This document shows, one piece after another, positions 9,848 through 19,321 of a stretch of 39,090 nucleotides of DNA (positions are counted from its first letter, which is position 1; the number at the start of each line of letters is the position of its first letter). Under the pieces are notes generated by a model. The model ran no database searches. It was not told where the DNA came from and saw only the letters and a list, made by a program, of their open reading frames with translations. Origin of the DNA: Rhodocyclaceae bacterium. GTDB lineage: Bacteria; Pseudomonadota; Gammaproteobacteria; Burkholderiales; Rhodocyclaceae. The stretch covers positions 1 through 39,090 of the forward strand of contig JAPKHL010000016.1 of assembly GCA_026646875.1 (NCBI GenBank). Reading direction: 5' to 3'. The translations under genes and the position numbers were made by a program.

Positions 9848-11644
9848 ATGTCGAAGAAGCCGGCGAACACCATCCCCGAGCACCGCCTGACGCTGCCCGA
9901 GGTGCTTGGCATGCTGGTGGGCGACGGCATGGTCGAGCGGGGCGAGGCCGATGCCCTGATCGCCGACAGCCGCCTGCGGCGCATCGAAGCGCATCCGCTG
10001 GTGGTGATCGCCGACCAGAAGTGGAAATCGCTGCTGCCGCCGCATCGTCCGCTGACCCTGGAGGATCTCTCCGAGTGGCTGGCCGGCAAGGTGGAGCTCG
10101 ACTACTACCATATCGATCCGCTGAAGATCGATTTCGCCGCAGTCACCGAGGTGATGTCCTCGGCCTATGCCACGCGCTTCGGCATCCTGCCGGTGCAGGT
10201 GACGACGCGCGAAGTGGTCGTCGCCACCACGCAGCCCTTCCTGCGCGAGTGGGAGAAGGAGCTGGCGCCGATCCTCAAGAAGGAGATCCGCCGCGTCGTC
10301 GCCAATCCGGTCGACGTGGCGCGCTACCTGATCGAGTTCTACAACCTCGCGCGCTCGGTCAAGAAGGCCGCGCAGAGCGGTGGCCAGGGCGGCAACCTGT
10401 CCTCCTTCGAGCAGCTGGTCGAGCTGGGGCGCGGTAACCGCCAGTACGACGCCAACGACCAGCACATCGTCAACATCGTCGACTGGCTCTGGCAGTACGC
10501 CTTCGAACAGCGCGCCAGCGACATCCACATCGAGCCGCGCCGCGAGCTGGGCATCGTGCGCTTCCGCATCGACGGCGTGCTGCATCAGGTCTATCAGATC
10601 CCGATGAGCGTGACCACGGCGATGACCAGCCGCATCAAGATCCTCGGCCGCATGGACGTGGTCGAGAAGCGCCGTCCGCAGGACGGACGCATCAAGACGC
10701 GCACCGCCGACGGGATGGAGATCGAGCTACGCCTGTCCACGCTGCCCACCGCCTTTGGCGAAAAGCTGGTGATGCGCATCTTCGACCCCGAGGTGCTGGT
10801 GCGCGATTTCTCCGAGCTCGGCTTCACCGACGACGACCGGGCGCGCTGGCAGACCATGGTCGAGAAACCCAACGGGATCATCCTGGTGACCGGCCCGACC
10901 GGCTCCGGCAAGACCACCACCCTCTACTCGACGCTCAAGCAACTGGCGACGCCCGAGGTCAACGTGTGCACCATCGAGGACCCGATCGAGATGCTCGAGC
11001 CGGCGTTCAACCAGATGCAGGTGCAGCACGCCATCGACCTGGGTTTCGCCGAGGGTGTGCGCGCGCTGATGCGGCAGGACCCGGACATCATCATGATCGG
11101 CGAGATCCGCGATCTGGAAACCGCCGAGATGGCGATCCAGGCGGCGCTGACCGGGCACCTCGTGCTGTCCACCCTGCATACCAACGATGCGCCGGCGGCG
11201 GTGACGCGCATGCTCGATCTCGGTGTGCCGTCCTACCTGCTCAGCGCCACCACGCTCGGCATCATGGCGCAGCGCCTGGTGCGCACGCTCTGCCCGCACT
11301 GCAAGCGGGCGCATCCGGCCACGCCCGAGGACCACGTGCTGTGGGACAAGCTGGTGGCGCCCTGGAAGGCCAACCGCCCGGCGCAGTTCCATCGCCCGGT
11401 GGGCTGTCTCGAATGCCGCATGACCGGCTACCTCGGGCGCATCGGCCTGTACGAGATCCTCCTGCTGTCGCCGGACATGAAGCAGGTGATCAGCGATGGC
11501 GCCGATCTGGCGCGCATCCGCGAGCTCGCCTACCGCGAGGGGATGAAGCCGCTGCGGATTTCCGGCGCCATGAAGGTGGCCGCCGGCGTGACCACGCTCG
11601 AAGAGGTGGTGAAGGTGGCGCCGCCGGTCGATTCGCGCCCGTAG
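9848..11644 (+). CDS. GspE/PilB-type secretion ATPase (orphan)
   Basis: The 598-residue protein has an N-terminal GspE_N/MshEN-like region (about 10-180) and the bilobed secretion ATPase core. Walker A is GPTGSGKT (349-356), the Asp box follows in CTIEDPIE (about 374-381), and Walker B lies in DPDIIMIGEIRD (411-422). A His box is seen in TGHLVLSTLHTNDA, and a four-cysteine zinc site in CPHC (482-485) and CLEC (520-523). This family powers type II secretion and type IV pilus assembly from the cytoplasmic face of the inner membrane. No platform protein, prepilin peptidase or secretin gene lies nearby, so the machine it serves is unknown. The two pilins about 21 kb away are possible clients only by inference. 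Confidence 0.9.
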   Translation: MSKKPANTIPEHRLTLPEVLGMLVGDGMVERGEADALIADSRLRRIEAHPLVVIADQKWKSLLPPHRPLTLEDLSEWLAGKVELDYYHIDPLKIDFAAVTEVMSSAYATRFGILPVQVTTREVVVATTQPFLREWEKELAPILKKEIRRVVANPVDVARYLIEFYNLARSVKKAAQSGGQGGNLSSFEQLVELGRGNRQYDANDQHIVNIVDWLWQYAFEQRASDIHIEPRRELGIVRFRIDGVLHQVYQIPMSVTTAMTSRIKILGRMDVVEKRRPQDGRIKTRTADGMEIELRLSTLPTAFGEKLVMRIFDPEVLVRDFSELGFTDDDRARWQTMVEKPNGIILVTGPTGSGKTTTLYSTLKQLATPEVNVCTIEDPIEMLEPAFNQMQVQHAIDLGFAEGVRALMRQDPDIIMIGEIRDLETAEMAIQAALTGHLVLSTLHTNDAPAAVTRMLDLGVPSYLLSATTLGIMAQRLVRTLCPHCKRAHPATPEDHVLWDKLVAPWKANRPAQFHRPVGCLECRMTGYLGRIGLYEILLLSPDMKQVISDGADLARIRELAYREGMKPLRISGAMKVAAGVTTLEEVVKVAPPVDSRP

Positions 11645-11674
11645 CGCGGCGCGCGGCGGCGCCGGCGGGCTTCC

Positions 11675-12844
11675 CTACTTCGACAGCGCGCGGATGCCGC
11701 GCGCCAGGCCGTCGGGCGTCAGCGGGAACATCCGCTCGCCGAGCAGGTTGCGGATCAGCGTGATCGACTGGCGGTAGGTCCAGGCGGCTTCCGGCTCCGG
11801 GTTGAGCCAGATCGCGCGCGGCCAGGTTTCGGTCAGGCGGCGCAGCCAGACGGCCCCCGGCTCCGGGTTGTGGTATTCGACGCTGCCGCCGGGCTGCACG
11901 ATCTCGTAGGGACTCATGGTCGCGTCGCCGACCAGGATCAGCTTGTAATCCGGGCCGTAGGTGCGCAGCACCTCGACCGTCGGAATCCGCTCGCCGTGCC
12001 GCCGTGCGTTGTCCTTCCAGACGTGGTCGTACACGCAGTTGTGGAAGTAGTAGTGCTCGAGGTGCTTGAACTCGCTGCGGCAGGCCGAGAACAGTTCCTC
12101 GCAGACGCGGATGTGGTCGTCCATCGAGCCGCCGACGTCGAGGAACAGCAGCACCTTCACCGCATTGTGCCGTTCCGGCCGCAGGCGCAGGTCGAGCCAG
12201 CCGGCGTTGCGCGCGGTGCCGGCGATGGTGCCCTCGAGGTCGAGTTCCTGCGCTGCGCCCTCGCGCGCGAAGCGGCGCAGCCGGCGCAGGGCGACCTTGA
12301 TGTTGCGCGTGCCGAGCTCGACGCCGTCGTCGAGGTTGCGGTATTCGCGCTTTTCCCAGACCTTCACCGCCGAGCGGTTTTCGCTGCGGCCGCCGATGCG
12401 GATGCCTTCCGGGTGTGTGCCGCCGTGCCCGAAGGGCGATGTGCCGCCGGTGCCGATCCACTTGCTGCCGCCCGCGTGCCGCTCGTTCTGCTCGGCCAGG
12501 CGCTGCCGGAAGGTTTCCATCAGCCGGTCCCAGCCAAGCTTCTCGAGCGCCGCCCGCTCGGCGTCCGAAAGATGGCGCTTCGCCGCCTGGCGCAGCCACG
12601 CCTCGGGAAGCCCGACATCCATGCCGGGGAGCGCCTCGATTCCCTTGAAATACTCGCCGAAGGCACGGTCGAAGCGGTCGTAGAGGGCTTCGTCCTTGAT
12701 CAGCGCGGTGCGCGCGAGGAGGTGGAAGTCGTCGAGGCTGTGGTCGATCACATGCTGTCGCAGCGCATCGAGCAGAACCAGGTATTCCCGGGTCGATACC
12801 GGCAGCCCGCGGGCCTTCAGGTGCAGGAAGAAGTCGATCAGCAT
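11675..12844 (-). CDS. VWA domain protein (CoxE-like), partner of MoxR ATPase
   Basis: The 389-residue protein has a helical N-terminal region (1-120), a Gly-rich linker with GTGGTSPFGHGGTHPEG (131-147) and a C-terminal von Willebrand A domain from about 228. The metal site reads DVGGSMD (236-242), a DxGxS variant of the usual DxSxS. MoxR ATPases and such VWA proteins are encoded together and act as chaperone-like pairs that insert metals or remodel complexes. The partner ATPase is 1.6 kb upstream in the same unit. The ATG at 12844 is 13 bases after the cyclase stop. It is convergent with the GspE-like gene. The client complex is unknown. Confidence 0.87.
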   Translation of the reverse strand: MLIDFFLHLKARGLPVSTREYLVLLDALRQHVIDHSLDDFHLLARTALIKDEALYDRFDRAFGEYFKGIEALPGMDVGLPEAWLRQAAKRHLSDAERAALEKLGWDRLMETFRQRLAEQNERHAGGSKWIGTGGTSPFGHGGTHPEGIRIGGRSENRSAVKVWEKREYRNLDDGVELGTRNIKVALRRLRRFAREGAAQELDLEGTIAGTARNAGWLDLRLRPERHNAVKVLLFLDVGGSMDDHIRVCEELFSACRSEFKHLEHYYFHNCVYDHVWKDNARRHGERIPTVEVLRTYGPDYKLILVGDATMSPYEIVQPGGSVEYHNPEPGAVWLRRLTETWPRAIWLNPEPEAAWTYRQSITLIRNLLGERMFPLTPDGLARGIRALSK

Positions 12845-12857
12845 GGCGGGCGACGGG

Positions 12858-14198
12858 TCAGGACGCGGGTGCCGCCGGATCGGTCGGGGAGGGGGACGTG
12901 GCCGTCTCGCAGCGGTTGCGCCCCAGGCGCTTGGCAGCGTAGAGCGCGCGGTCGGCGGCCTCGATCAGCGCGGCGCTGTCCTGGCCATGCGCCGGGAAAA
13001 CGGCAATGCCGGCGGAGAGGGTGGCGTCGAGCGCGAAGCCCTCGCCGACGACGGGCTGCCCGGCGAAGCGCTCGCGCCAGTCTTCGGCACGCTGGCGGGC
13101 GGCCGGCAGGTCCATGCCGGGCAGCACCAGCAGGAATTCCTCGCCGCCGTAGCGGCAGGGGATGTCCTCGAGGCGCGCGCCTTCCCGCAGCAAGCCGGCG
13201 AGGGTACGCAGCACCTCGTCGCCGGCCGGGTGGCCGTGGGTATCGTTGATCTGCTTGAAACGGTCGATGTCGATGAGGATCAGGCTCAGCGGCCCGCCCT
13301 CGCGCTGTGCGCGGGCAAGTTCGCGCGTCAGCGTCTCGTCGAGGTAGCGGCGGTTGTAGAGCCCGGTCAGCGGGTCGCGGATCGCCTGTTCGCGCAACTG
13401 TTCCTGCAACTGGTGAATCTCGCCCAGGCGCGCCATCAGATGTTCGTTGGCAGCCCGCATCGCGGCCTCGAGCAGGTGGCGTCCACTGACATCGGCCATC
13501 GTCCAGACGCCCTGCTGCACCAGATCGACGTAGTGGAACTCGATCATCTTGTCGCTGCCATCGCGGCAGCGCACCCGGGCGAGCAGGGGGCCGGCCACGC
13601 GGCCTTCCCGTTGCGCGCTGGCCACCACCTCGGCGATCTGCGCCGCTATCACCTGGCGGTAGGCCGGATCCGGGTAGGCCAGCGGCAACCAGTCCTGCAT
13701 CGAGGGCACTTCCTCGTGGCTGTAGCCGAACAGCGCCTCGAATTTCTCGCTGCGGTGCGCCAGCGTGCCGTTCCAGTTGACCACGGCGGTGGCGATCGGC
13801 ATTTCGCGCAGGATGCGGCGCAGGCGTTCTTCCGCCAGCTTGCGTGCGTCGATGTCCTGCAGCGTGCAGGCCAGCTTGCCGATCGTGCCGCTGGCATCGG
13901 CGAGCGGAGTCAGCGCCATCGATACCCAGAGGTAGCGGCCGTCCTTGCACAGCAGCCGCCGGTCGAGCGTGCAGGCGTCGGATTCGCCGGCCGCGAGGGC
14001 GGCCAGATGGGCCCGGCTGCCGGCGCGTTCGTCCGGGTGCACCAGGGTCAGGCAGTTCAGCTGCCGGCTCTCCTCGCGCGTGTACCCGAGCATCCGGCAC
14101 CCGTGGGCATTGAGGTCGATCAGGCCGCCGTCCGGGCGCAGCAGCGCGATGCCGACCGGCAGCTGTTCGGCGAGGGGCGGTATCCGCTCCGCCGGCAT
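12858..14198 (-). CDS. PAS-PAS-GGDEF diguanylate cyclase
   Basis: The 446-residue soluble protein has two PAS domains (about 8-118 and 125-240), a short coiled segment (about 243-272, ending LQEQLREQAIRDPLTG) and a GGDEF domain (about 273-430). The active-site motif is GGEEF (351-355), which is competent in this family. RLED (342-345) is a product-inhibition I-site five residues before it. It should make c-di-GMP from two GTP under PAS control; the PAS ligand is not evident. The gene lies inside the MoxR-VWA cluster, with its start one base after the small membrane protein stop and its stop 13 bases before the VWA start, so it is probably co-transcribed with them. Confidence 0.9.
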   Translation of the reverse strand: MPAERIPPLAEQLPVGIALLRPDGGLIDLNAHGCRMLGYTREESRQLNCLTLVHPDERAGSRAHLAALAAGESDACTLDRRLLCKDGRYLWVSMALTPLADASGTIGKLACTLQDIDARKLAEERLRRILREMPIATAVVNWNGTLAHRSEKFEALFGYSHEEVPSMQDWLPLAYPDPAYRQVIAAQIAEVVASAQREGRVAGPLLARVRCRDGSDKMIEFHYVDLVQQGVWTMADVSGRHLLEAAMRAANEHLMARLGEIHQLQEQLREQAIRDPLTGLYNRRYLDETLTRELARAQREGGPLSLILIDIDRFKQINDTHGHPAGDEVLRTLAGLLREGARLEDIPCRYGGEEFLLVLPGMDLPAARQRAEDWRERFAGQPVVGEGFALDATLSAGIAVFPAHGQDSAALIEAADRALYAAKRLGRNRCETATSPSPTDPAAPAS

Positions 14199-14199
14199 G

Positions 14200-14430
14200 T
14201 CATTCCCCGGAGGCGGGCGGTGCCTGGCGCCGGGCGACGTGCATCCGGTGCAGCCGGATGACGCAGAGGGCGAGCACGACGATCAGCACCAGGCCGGTGC
14301 CGGTGAGGAGGTCCGGCAGGATGCCTGCGGCGGCGCCGTCGCGCATGCGCAGCAGCGAGGCGGCGGTGAAGGCGCCGATCGAGGCGAACGGGAGGACCAG
14401 GGCGGCGAGGATGAGCAGGAAGGCTTTCAT
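14200..14430 (-). CDS. Small two-helix membrane protein, unknown function
   Basis: The 76-residue protein has two hydrophobic stretches, about 3-25 (AFLLILAALVLPFASIGAFTA) and about 38-61 (PDLLTGTGLVLIVVLALCVIRL), followed by a basic tail (HRMHVARR). That predicts two membrane helices with a cytoplasmic C terminus. The gene starts 10 bases after the MoxR stop and ends one base before the GGDEF gene start, so it is almost certainly translated as part of that unit. I do not recognise a family. It could anchor or sense for the MoxR-VWA pair, but that is only a guess from position. Confidence 0.7.
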   Translation of the reverse strand: MKAFLLILAALVLPFASIGAFTAASLLRMRDGAAAGILPDLLTGTGLVLIVVLALCVIRLHRMHVARRQAPPASGE

Positions 14431-14440
14431 GAGGGGACGG

Positions 14441-15283
<843 letters not shown>

Positions 15284-15369
15284 GGTGTCGGCAGAGGGGC
15301 GATGGAGCGTGTTGGTGGGTGTCGGTGGCTGGCGGCGGGAAGGTCCGCATCGGCGGGTTCCGGACCCCG

Positions 15370-15375
15370 ATTCTA
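15370..15375 (-). promoter_or_regulatory. Possible -10 element for the MoxR unit
   Basis: TAGAAT on the minus strand (five of six bases matching TATAAT) lies in the 124-base gap between the DUF1841 gene and the MoxR gene, about 87 bases before the ATG. No convincing -35 hexamer is seen at 16-18 bases. It is the only AT-containing promoter-like segment in the gap. Confidence 0.3.
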
Positions 15376-15407
15376 CCCGCGAAGACGGCGGTCGGGGATG
15401 GTGGTTC

Positions 15408-15836
15408 TCAGCCGCCGGCAGCGCGCCGCACGCATTCGAGGTAGGCCTCGGCATCGAGCGGCGCGTTGTCGCGCTGGGCGCGCCAGAGCGTTTCGCCCAG
15501 GCATTCGAGGATCGCGTGCTCGGCCTCGTGCACGTCGAGACGGGCACGCAGCGCGTGATAGACGGCGCGGATGCCCGGCGGCTGGTCGATGCTCACCTGG
15601 TCGGCGACGGCCAGATGCAGCGAGAGGTGCAGGAAGGGGTTCATCTGCCCGCCCTCGGGCGTGAATTCCTTCGCCAGCGCGCCCTCGGCGTCCTCGAGCA
15701 GGGCATGGTATTCGGGATGCTCGGCGATCAGGTCGGCGGCGGTGGCCTCGGCGCCATCGAGGATCTCGCGGTTGCGGTGCTTGCGCCAGGCCTCGCAGAA
15801 GAAGCGGCGGACCTGCTCGCGGGAGGGATTGAACAT
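15408..15836 (-). CDS. DUF1841 family protein
   Basis: The 142-residue cytoplasmic protein starts MFNPSREQVRRFFCEAWRKH and contains NPFLHLSLHLAVADQ and an H-rich central region (HEAEHAILECLGETLWRAQR). These are features of the DUF1841 family, common in beta- and gammaproteobacteria and of unknown function. Length is normal for the family. The conserved His/Glu residues (HxSxH, HEAEH) could bind a metal; this is inference. It starts 11 bases after the FIST gene stop and so belongs to the end of the rnf-nth-FIST direction of transcription. Confidence 0.85.
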   Translation of the reverse strand: MFNPSREQVRRFFCEAWRKHRNREILDGAEATAADLIAEHPEYHALLEDAEGALAKEFTPEGGQMNPFLHLSLHLAVADQVSIDQPPGIRAVYHALRARLDVHEAEHAILECLGETLWRAQRDNAPLDAEAYLECVRRAAGG

Positions 15837-15846
15837 GCGGTTTCCT

Positions 15847-16953
15847 TCAGGCGCGGCTGATCAGGGCGGTGACGGCGGCGTTGTGCAGCGGCACGTTGCC
15901 GCCCGGGCGCGGGGCGATCTGGCCGGTGCCGTAAACGCCGAGCAGCGGCAGGCCGGGAAAGCGCTCGCGCAGCACGTCGAGGTCGCGGTCCTCGCCGCCG
16001 TAGAAATAGGGGCCGCGGCCGATGCAGGAAAACAGCAGGGCGGCGGCGGGCTCCGGTGCGCCGGTCGCCAGGCGGGCCAGCGTCTGCCGCATGTCGGCTT
16101 CGGCCGGCAGGGCCTGGCGGATCGCCCAGGCGATGCGCTGGCCAGGCTGGACGCGTTCGGCCAGGGTCAGCGAGCCGTCGGCATTGGCGGCGATGATCGG
16201 GATGGGACGGTAGCGGCCTTCGATTAGCGCATTGCGCGTGTCGTCGGCGGTGTTCTCCGTGCGCTCCTCGATCAGCACCGCGCTCAGCGGGTGCAGGGCG
16301 AGCGGTTGCTGCGCGTGGCATTCTGCCGGCAGCGCACGCTGCAGGCTGTGCAGGGCGCACTGTCCGCCGATCGCATCGAGATCGTAGCCGTTGCTCTCGT
16401 CGACCGGCTGCGCGTTGCCGAGCAGGCGCAGTCCGCTGGATACGCCGACATCCACCCGCGCGCCGCGCAGCAGGAGGGCGCAGTGTTGCTGCGGATCGAG
16501 GCGGGCTTGCTGCCAGACCGCCGGCTCGGCCGGAGCCAGGGCACCGTTGAAGCAGGCGCCGAAGCGCGCCCGGCCGGTCTGCCAGGCCGTCGGCAGGGTG
16601 CCGCCAGCGAGACTGAGCAGCGGTGCCGCGGTGTCGCCGTCTGCGGTGTGACCCGCGACGCAGGGCAGCAGGTCGCCTCCGAAGACCATTGCTGCAACTG
16701 CCGGACGGTCGAGTACCCAGCCGGTTTCGGTAAACACGCCGGCGGCGATTCCGCCGGCCACCTGCAGGCAGCGTGCGGCCCGCGCCGCCGCTGTCACGGT
16801 GGTCTGGGCGCAGCGGGCAAATTCCGGCGTGAGGAAGAGCAGGACGCTCTGGGCCTGTTGCAGGCGGCCCCGTTCAAGGGCTTCCCCGATGGCGGTCTCG
16901 GCGAGATAGGGCAGCGGGTCGTTGCCGGAAACGAGTGCGGTGGCGATGGTCAT
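15847..16953 (-). CDS. FIST domain protein (predicted small-ligand sensor)
   Basis: The 368-residue protein has a FIST_N domain (about 20-215) and a FIST_C domain (about 220-350; ...LLFSCIGRGPYFYGGEDRDLDVL... with the typical GxYGTGQIAP end). FIST proteins are intracellular domains thought to bind small ligands such as amino acids, often linked to kinases or chemotaxis proteins. Here it stands alone, with no kinase partner next to it. The ATG at 16953 is 9 bases after the nth stop. A TTG two codons earlier is possible but less likely. There are no membrane segments or signal peptide. Confidence 0.82.
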   Translation of the reverse strand: MTIATALVSGNDPLPYLAETAIGEALERGRLQQAQSVLLFLTPEFARCAQTTVTAAARAARCLQVAGGIAAGVFTETGWVLDRPAVAAMVFGGDLLPCVAGHTADGDTAAPLLSLAGGTLPTAWQTGRARFGACFNGALAPAEPAVWQQARLDPQQHCALLLRGARVDVGVSSGLRLLGNAQPVDESNGYDLDAIGGQCALHSLQRALPAECHAQQPLALHPLSAVLIEERTENTADDTRNALIEGRYRPIPIIAANADGSLTLAERVQPGQRIAWAIRQALPAEADMRQTLARLATGAPEPAAALLFSCIGRGPYFYGGEDRDLDVLRERFPGLPLLGVYGTGQIAPRPGGNVPLHNAAVTALISRA

Positions 16954-16962
16954 GGGCAAGAC

Positions 16963-17649
16963 TCAGGTCGGCGTGCCGCGACGGACCGGTGGCCGTGCGA
17001 GCGGAGTCCGGGTGCCGGCGACCTGCTTGTCCGGATGCGCGCACAGATCGGCGATGATGCAGCGCCAGCATTCCGGCCGGCGCGCCTTGCAGACGTAGCG
17101 TCCGTGCAGGATCAGCCAGTGGTGCGCATCCTGGCGGAAGGGGGCGGGGACGGATTTCAGCAGCTTCAGTTCGACGGCGAGCGGGGTGCTTCCCCGCGCC
17201 AGGCCGGTACGGTTGGCGACGCGGAAGATGTGCGTATCGACGGCGATGGTCGGTTCGCCGAAGGCGGTGTTCAGCACCACGTTGGCCGTCTTGCGGCCGA
17301 CCCCGGGCAGCGCTTCCAGCGCCTCGCGCGTGCGCGGCACCTCGCCGCCGTGCCGTTCCAGCAGCAGGCGGCAGGTGGCGATGGCGTTCCGTGCCTTGGT
17401 GCGGTAGAGGCCGATGCGGTTGATATGGGCGGCCAGCCCGTCCTCGCCGAGCGCCAGCATCGCCTGCGGGGTCGGCGCCGCGGTGAACAGCGTGCGGGTG
17501 GCGAGGTTGACGCTGCGGTCGGTAGCCTGGGCTGAAAGCAGCACCGCGATCAGCAGCTGGAATGGTGTGGCATATTCAAGCTCGGTGGTCGGGTGCGGGT
17601 TGGCGGCTTGCAGGCGGGCGAAGAGCTCGGCGCGTTGGGTGGCGTTCAT
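16963..17649 (-). CDS. nth: Endonuclease III (DNA glycosylase/AP lyase)
   Basis: The 228-residue enzyme removes oxidised pyrimidines from DNA and cuts the abasic site in base excision repair. It aligns with E. coli Nth without gaps across the catalytic part as I recall that sequence: helix-hairpin-helix LPGVGRKTANVVL with catalytic K120, D138 in IAVDTHIFR, and the [4Fe-4S] ligands C187, C194, C197 and C203. The C-terminal tail is slightly longer than in E. coli. The ATG at 17649 matches the family start; a GTG six codons upstream is an alternative. The position after rnfE is conserved, as in E. coli rsxABCDGE-nth, though here a gap of about 310 bases with a possible small ORF separates them. 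Confidence 0.95.
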   Translation of the reverse strand: MNATQRAELFARLQAANPHPTTELEYATPFQLLIAVLLSAQATDRSVNLATRTLFTAAPTPQAMLALGEDGLAAHINRIGLYRTKARNAIATCRLLLERHGGEVPRTREALEALPGVGRKTANVVLNTAFGEPTIAVDTHIFRVANRTGLARGSTPLAVELKLLKSVPAPFRQDAHHWLILHGRYVCKARRPECWRCIIADLCAHPDKQVAGTRTPLARPPVRRGTPT

Positions 17650-17748
17650 GACGTGGAGGCGGGGCACACCGCCGGCCTCCGGATGCGGGGGGCGTGGCGG
17701 TCATCGGCAAGTGAGGGCGCGAAGGAATCCATGCGGGAATCCTAGCAC

Positions 17749-17931
17749 CTAGGCCGGGGTGGCGGAACGCGCGAGGTTCAGCACCAGCAGGCGGCGCAGG
17801 ATACCTGCGTCGGGCATGGCGGATGGGTTTCCCGGGAGGGCAGTCCTCAACGCATGGTCTTTCCGGGCGTCGGTGCTGCCGCCGCGCCGCCACTGGGGGA
17901 TGAGGCGGGCGATGAGGGGATGCGCAGTCAT
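17749..17931 (-). CDS. Possible small ORF between rnfE and nth, unknown
   Basis: A 60-residue frame starts at an ATG (17931) with GAGG placed 6 bases upstream, and begins 32 bases after the rnfE stop in the same direction. The product is basic and has no obvious membrane helix; its end reads GILRRLLVLNLARSATPA. Its stop lies inside the palindrome CCTAG-CAC-CTAGG (17741-17753). I recognise no family. The ribosome-binding site and position support translation, but the amino-acid composition is also compatible with random high-GC sequence. The remaining bases 17650-17748 show no gene. Confidence 0.35.
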   Translation of the reverse strand: MTAHPLIARLIPQWRRGGSTDARKDHALRTALPGNPSAMPDAGILRRLLVLNLARSATPA

Positions 17932-17963
17932 GCGGTCCTCACGCCGGCATGCCTGCCCGGACA

Positions 17964-18653
17964 TCAGCCCGCGTTGACGCTGGCGCCGGTGGCGGAAGGC
18001 AGCTTGGCCTGGCGCGCGGCAGCGCGGGCTTCGATCCAGTTCTTCCAGGCGATCATGCAGCCGAGCAGGATGAAGGCGCCGGGCGGCAGGATGGCAAGAA
18101 GCAGGCCGGGATAGTCGTCGGGCAACAACTGCAGCGGTTGCAGTCCCGGGAATACCATGTCGATGCCGGAAAACAGAGTGCCGGCGCCGATCAGTTCGCG
18201 CAGGCCGCCGAGCAGGGCGAGTGTCCACAGCATGCCGACGCCCATGAAGATGCCGTCGACGGTCGATTGCAGCGGCGGGTTCTTGTTGGCGAAGGCTTCG
18301 ACGCGGGCCAGCACGATGCAGTTGGTGACGATCAGCGGGATGAAGATGCCGAGCACGACGTAAAGCTCGTGCAGGTTGGCGTTGAACAGCAAGTCAACAA
18401 CGGTGACCAGCGCGGCGACGATCAGGATGAAGACCGGGATGCGGATTTCGTGCGGGATGAAGTTGCGCAGCGAGGCGACGGCGAAGCCGGAGAGGGCCAT
18501 CACGATGATGGTAGCCAGCGAGAGCATGACGCCGTTGACCAGGTTGGTGGTCACCGCCAGCAGCGGGCACAGGCCGAGAATCTGGACGATGCTGGTGTTC
18601 TGCTTCCAGATGCCGTTGCCGGCAATCTGGCGGAGTTCGTCGCGGGTGATCAT
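17964..18653 (-). CDS. rnfE: Rnf/Rsx electron transport complex subunit E
   Basis: The 229-residue integral membrane protein has about six helices and is homologous to RnfA and to NqrD. The start MITRDELRQIAGNGIWKQNTSIVQILGLCPLLAVT and the LIVTNCIVLARVEAFA region are typical; the cysteines in LGLCPL and TNC belong to the pair that, with RnfA, holds an intramembrane iron-sulfur centre in related Nqr/Rnf complexes. Its ATG overlaps the rnfG stop as ATGA (18653-18650), which implies translational coupling. It is the last rnf gene. The C-terminal tail is basic (EARAAARQAK) and cytoplasmic. Confidence 0.95.
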   Translation of the reverse strand: MITRDELRQIAGNGIWKQNTSIVQILGLCPLLAVTTNLVNGVMLSLATIIVMALSGFAVASLRNFIPHEIRIPVFILIVAALVTVVDLLFNANLHELYVVLGIFIPLIVTNCIVLARVEAFANKNPPLQSTVDGIFMGVGMLWTLALLGGLRELIGAGTLFSGIDMVFPGLQPLQLLPDDYPGLLLAILPPGAFILLGCMIAWKNWIEARAAARQAKLPSATGASVNAG

Positions 18654-19321
18654 GGGCGGCTTCCTTCGGGCGGGGCGAACAGATGGGTACGCTCCTGTTC
18701 GACATAGGTCAGCGTCTTGTGCACGGCCTTGACGACGGCGCGCGGGGTGACGGTGGCGCCGGCCATCGAGTCGAAGCGGCCGCCGTCCTTCTTCACCCGC
18801 CATTCGCGTTCGCCGACGGTAGCCAGCGAGAGGCCGTTGAACTGGGTGATCCAGGGGCGCGCCTTGTTCTTGTCCTTCTTCGGCTCGATGTAGTCGCCGA
18901 GCCCCGGCGTTTCGCGGTGCTGGGTGACGCGCACGCCGCTCAGCGTGCCGTCGGCACCGACCGCGAGGAGCAGGCGAATCTTGCCGGAGTAGCCATCCGG
19001 TGCGACAGCCTCGAGGACGAGGGCGACGATTTCGCCGCCGCGCCGGGCGCGATAGACGGTGCTCGTCTCGTCGAGTCCGAGCAACGGACTGGGCGGGATC
19101 CGCACGGTGTCGCGCAGGAGATTGTTGTCGTAGGCTCCGCGCGGCAGGACGTCGTCGATCAGTTTCATTCGCTCTTCCTCGGCGGAAGCCTCGATGGCCG
19201 GGCGGGTCCACAGGTAGGCACCGGAGAGCAGGCCGGTGAAGACGATCACGAAGACGAAAAGGATGACGGCAGTGCGTACCGCCATGGTGGCGGCAGTCGG
19301 ATCCTTGGGCGGGTGGGTCAT
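18650..19321 (-). CDS. rnfG: Rnf/Rsx electron transport complex subunit G
   Basis: The 223-residue protein has one N-terminal membrane helix (about 15-38) and a periplasmic domain that carries covalent FMN. The flavinylation motif is DSMAGATVT with the acceptor Thr at about 190; ApbE attaches FMN through a phosphoester bond in this family, but no apbE gene lies in the window. The middle part has the expected GYSGKIRLLLAV and ETPGLGDYIEPKK sequences. The start overlaps the rnfD stop as ATGA (19321-19318) and the stop overlaps the rnfE start, so translation is coupled on both sides. Confidence 0.94.
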   Translation of the reverse strand: MTHPPKDPTAATMAVRTAVILFVFVIVFTGLLSGAYLWTRPAIEASAEEERMKLIDDVLPRGAYDNNLLRDTVRIPPSPLLGLDETSTVYRARRGGEIVALVLEAVAPDGYSGKIRLLLAVGADGTLSGVRVTQHRETPGLGDYIEPKKDKNKARPWITQFNGLSLATVGEREWRVKKDGGRFDSMAGATVTPRAVVKAVHKTLTYVEQERTHLFAPPEGSRP

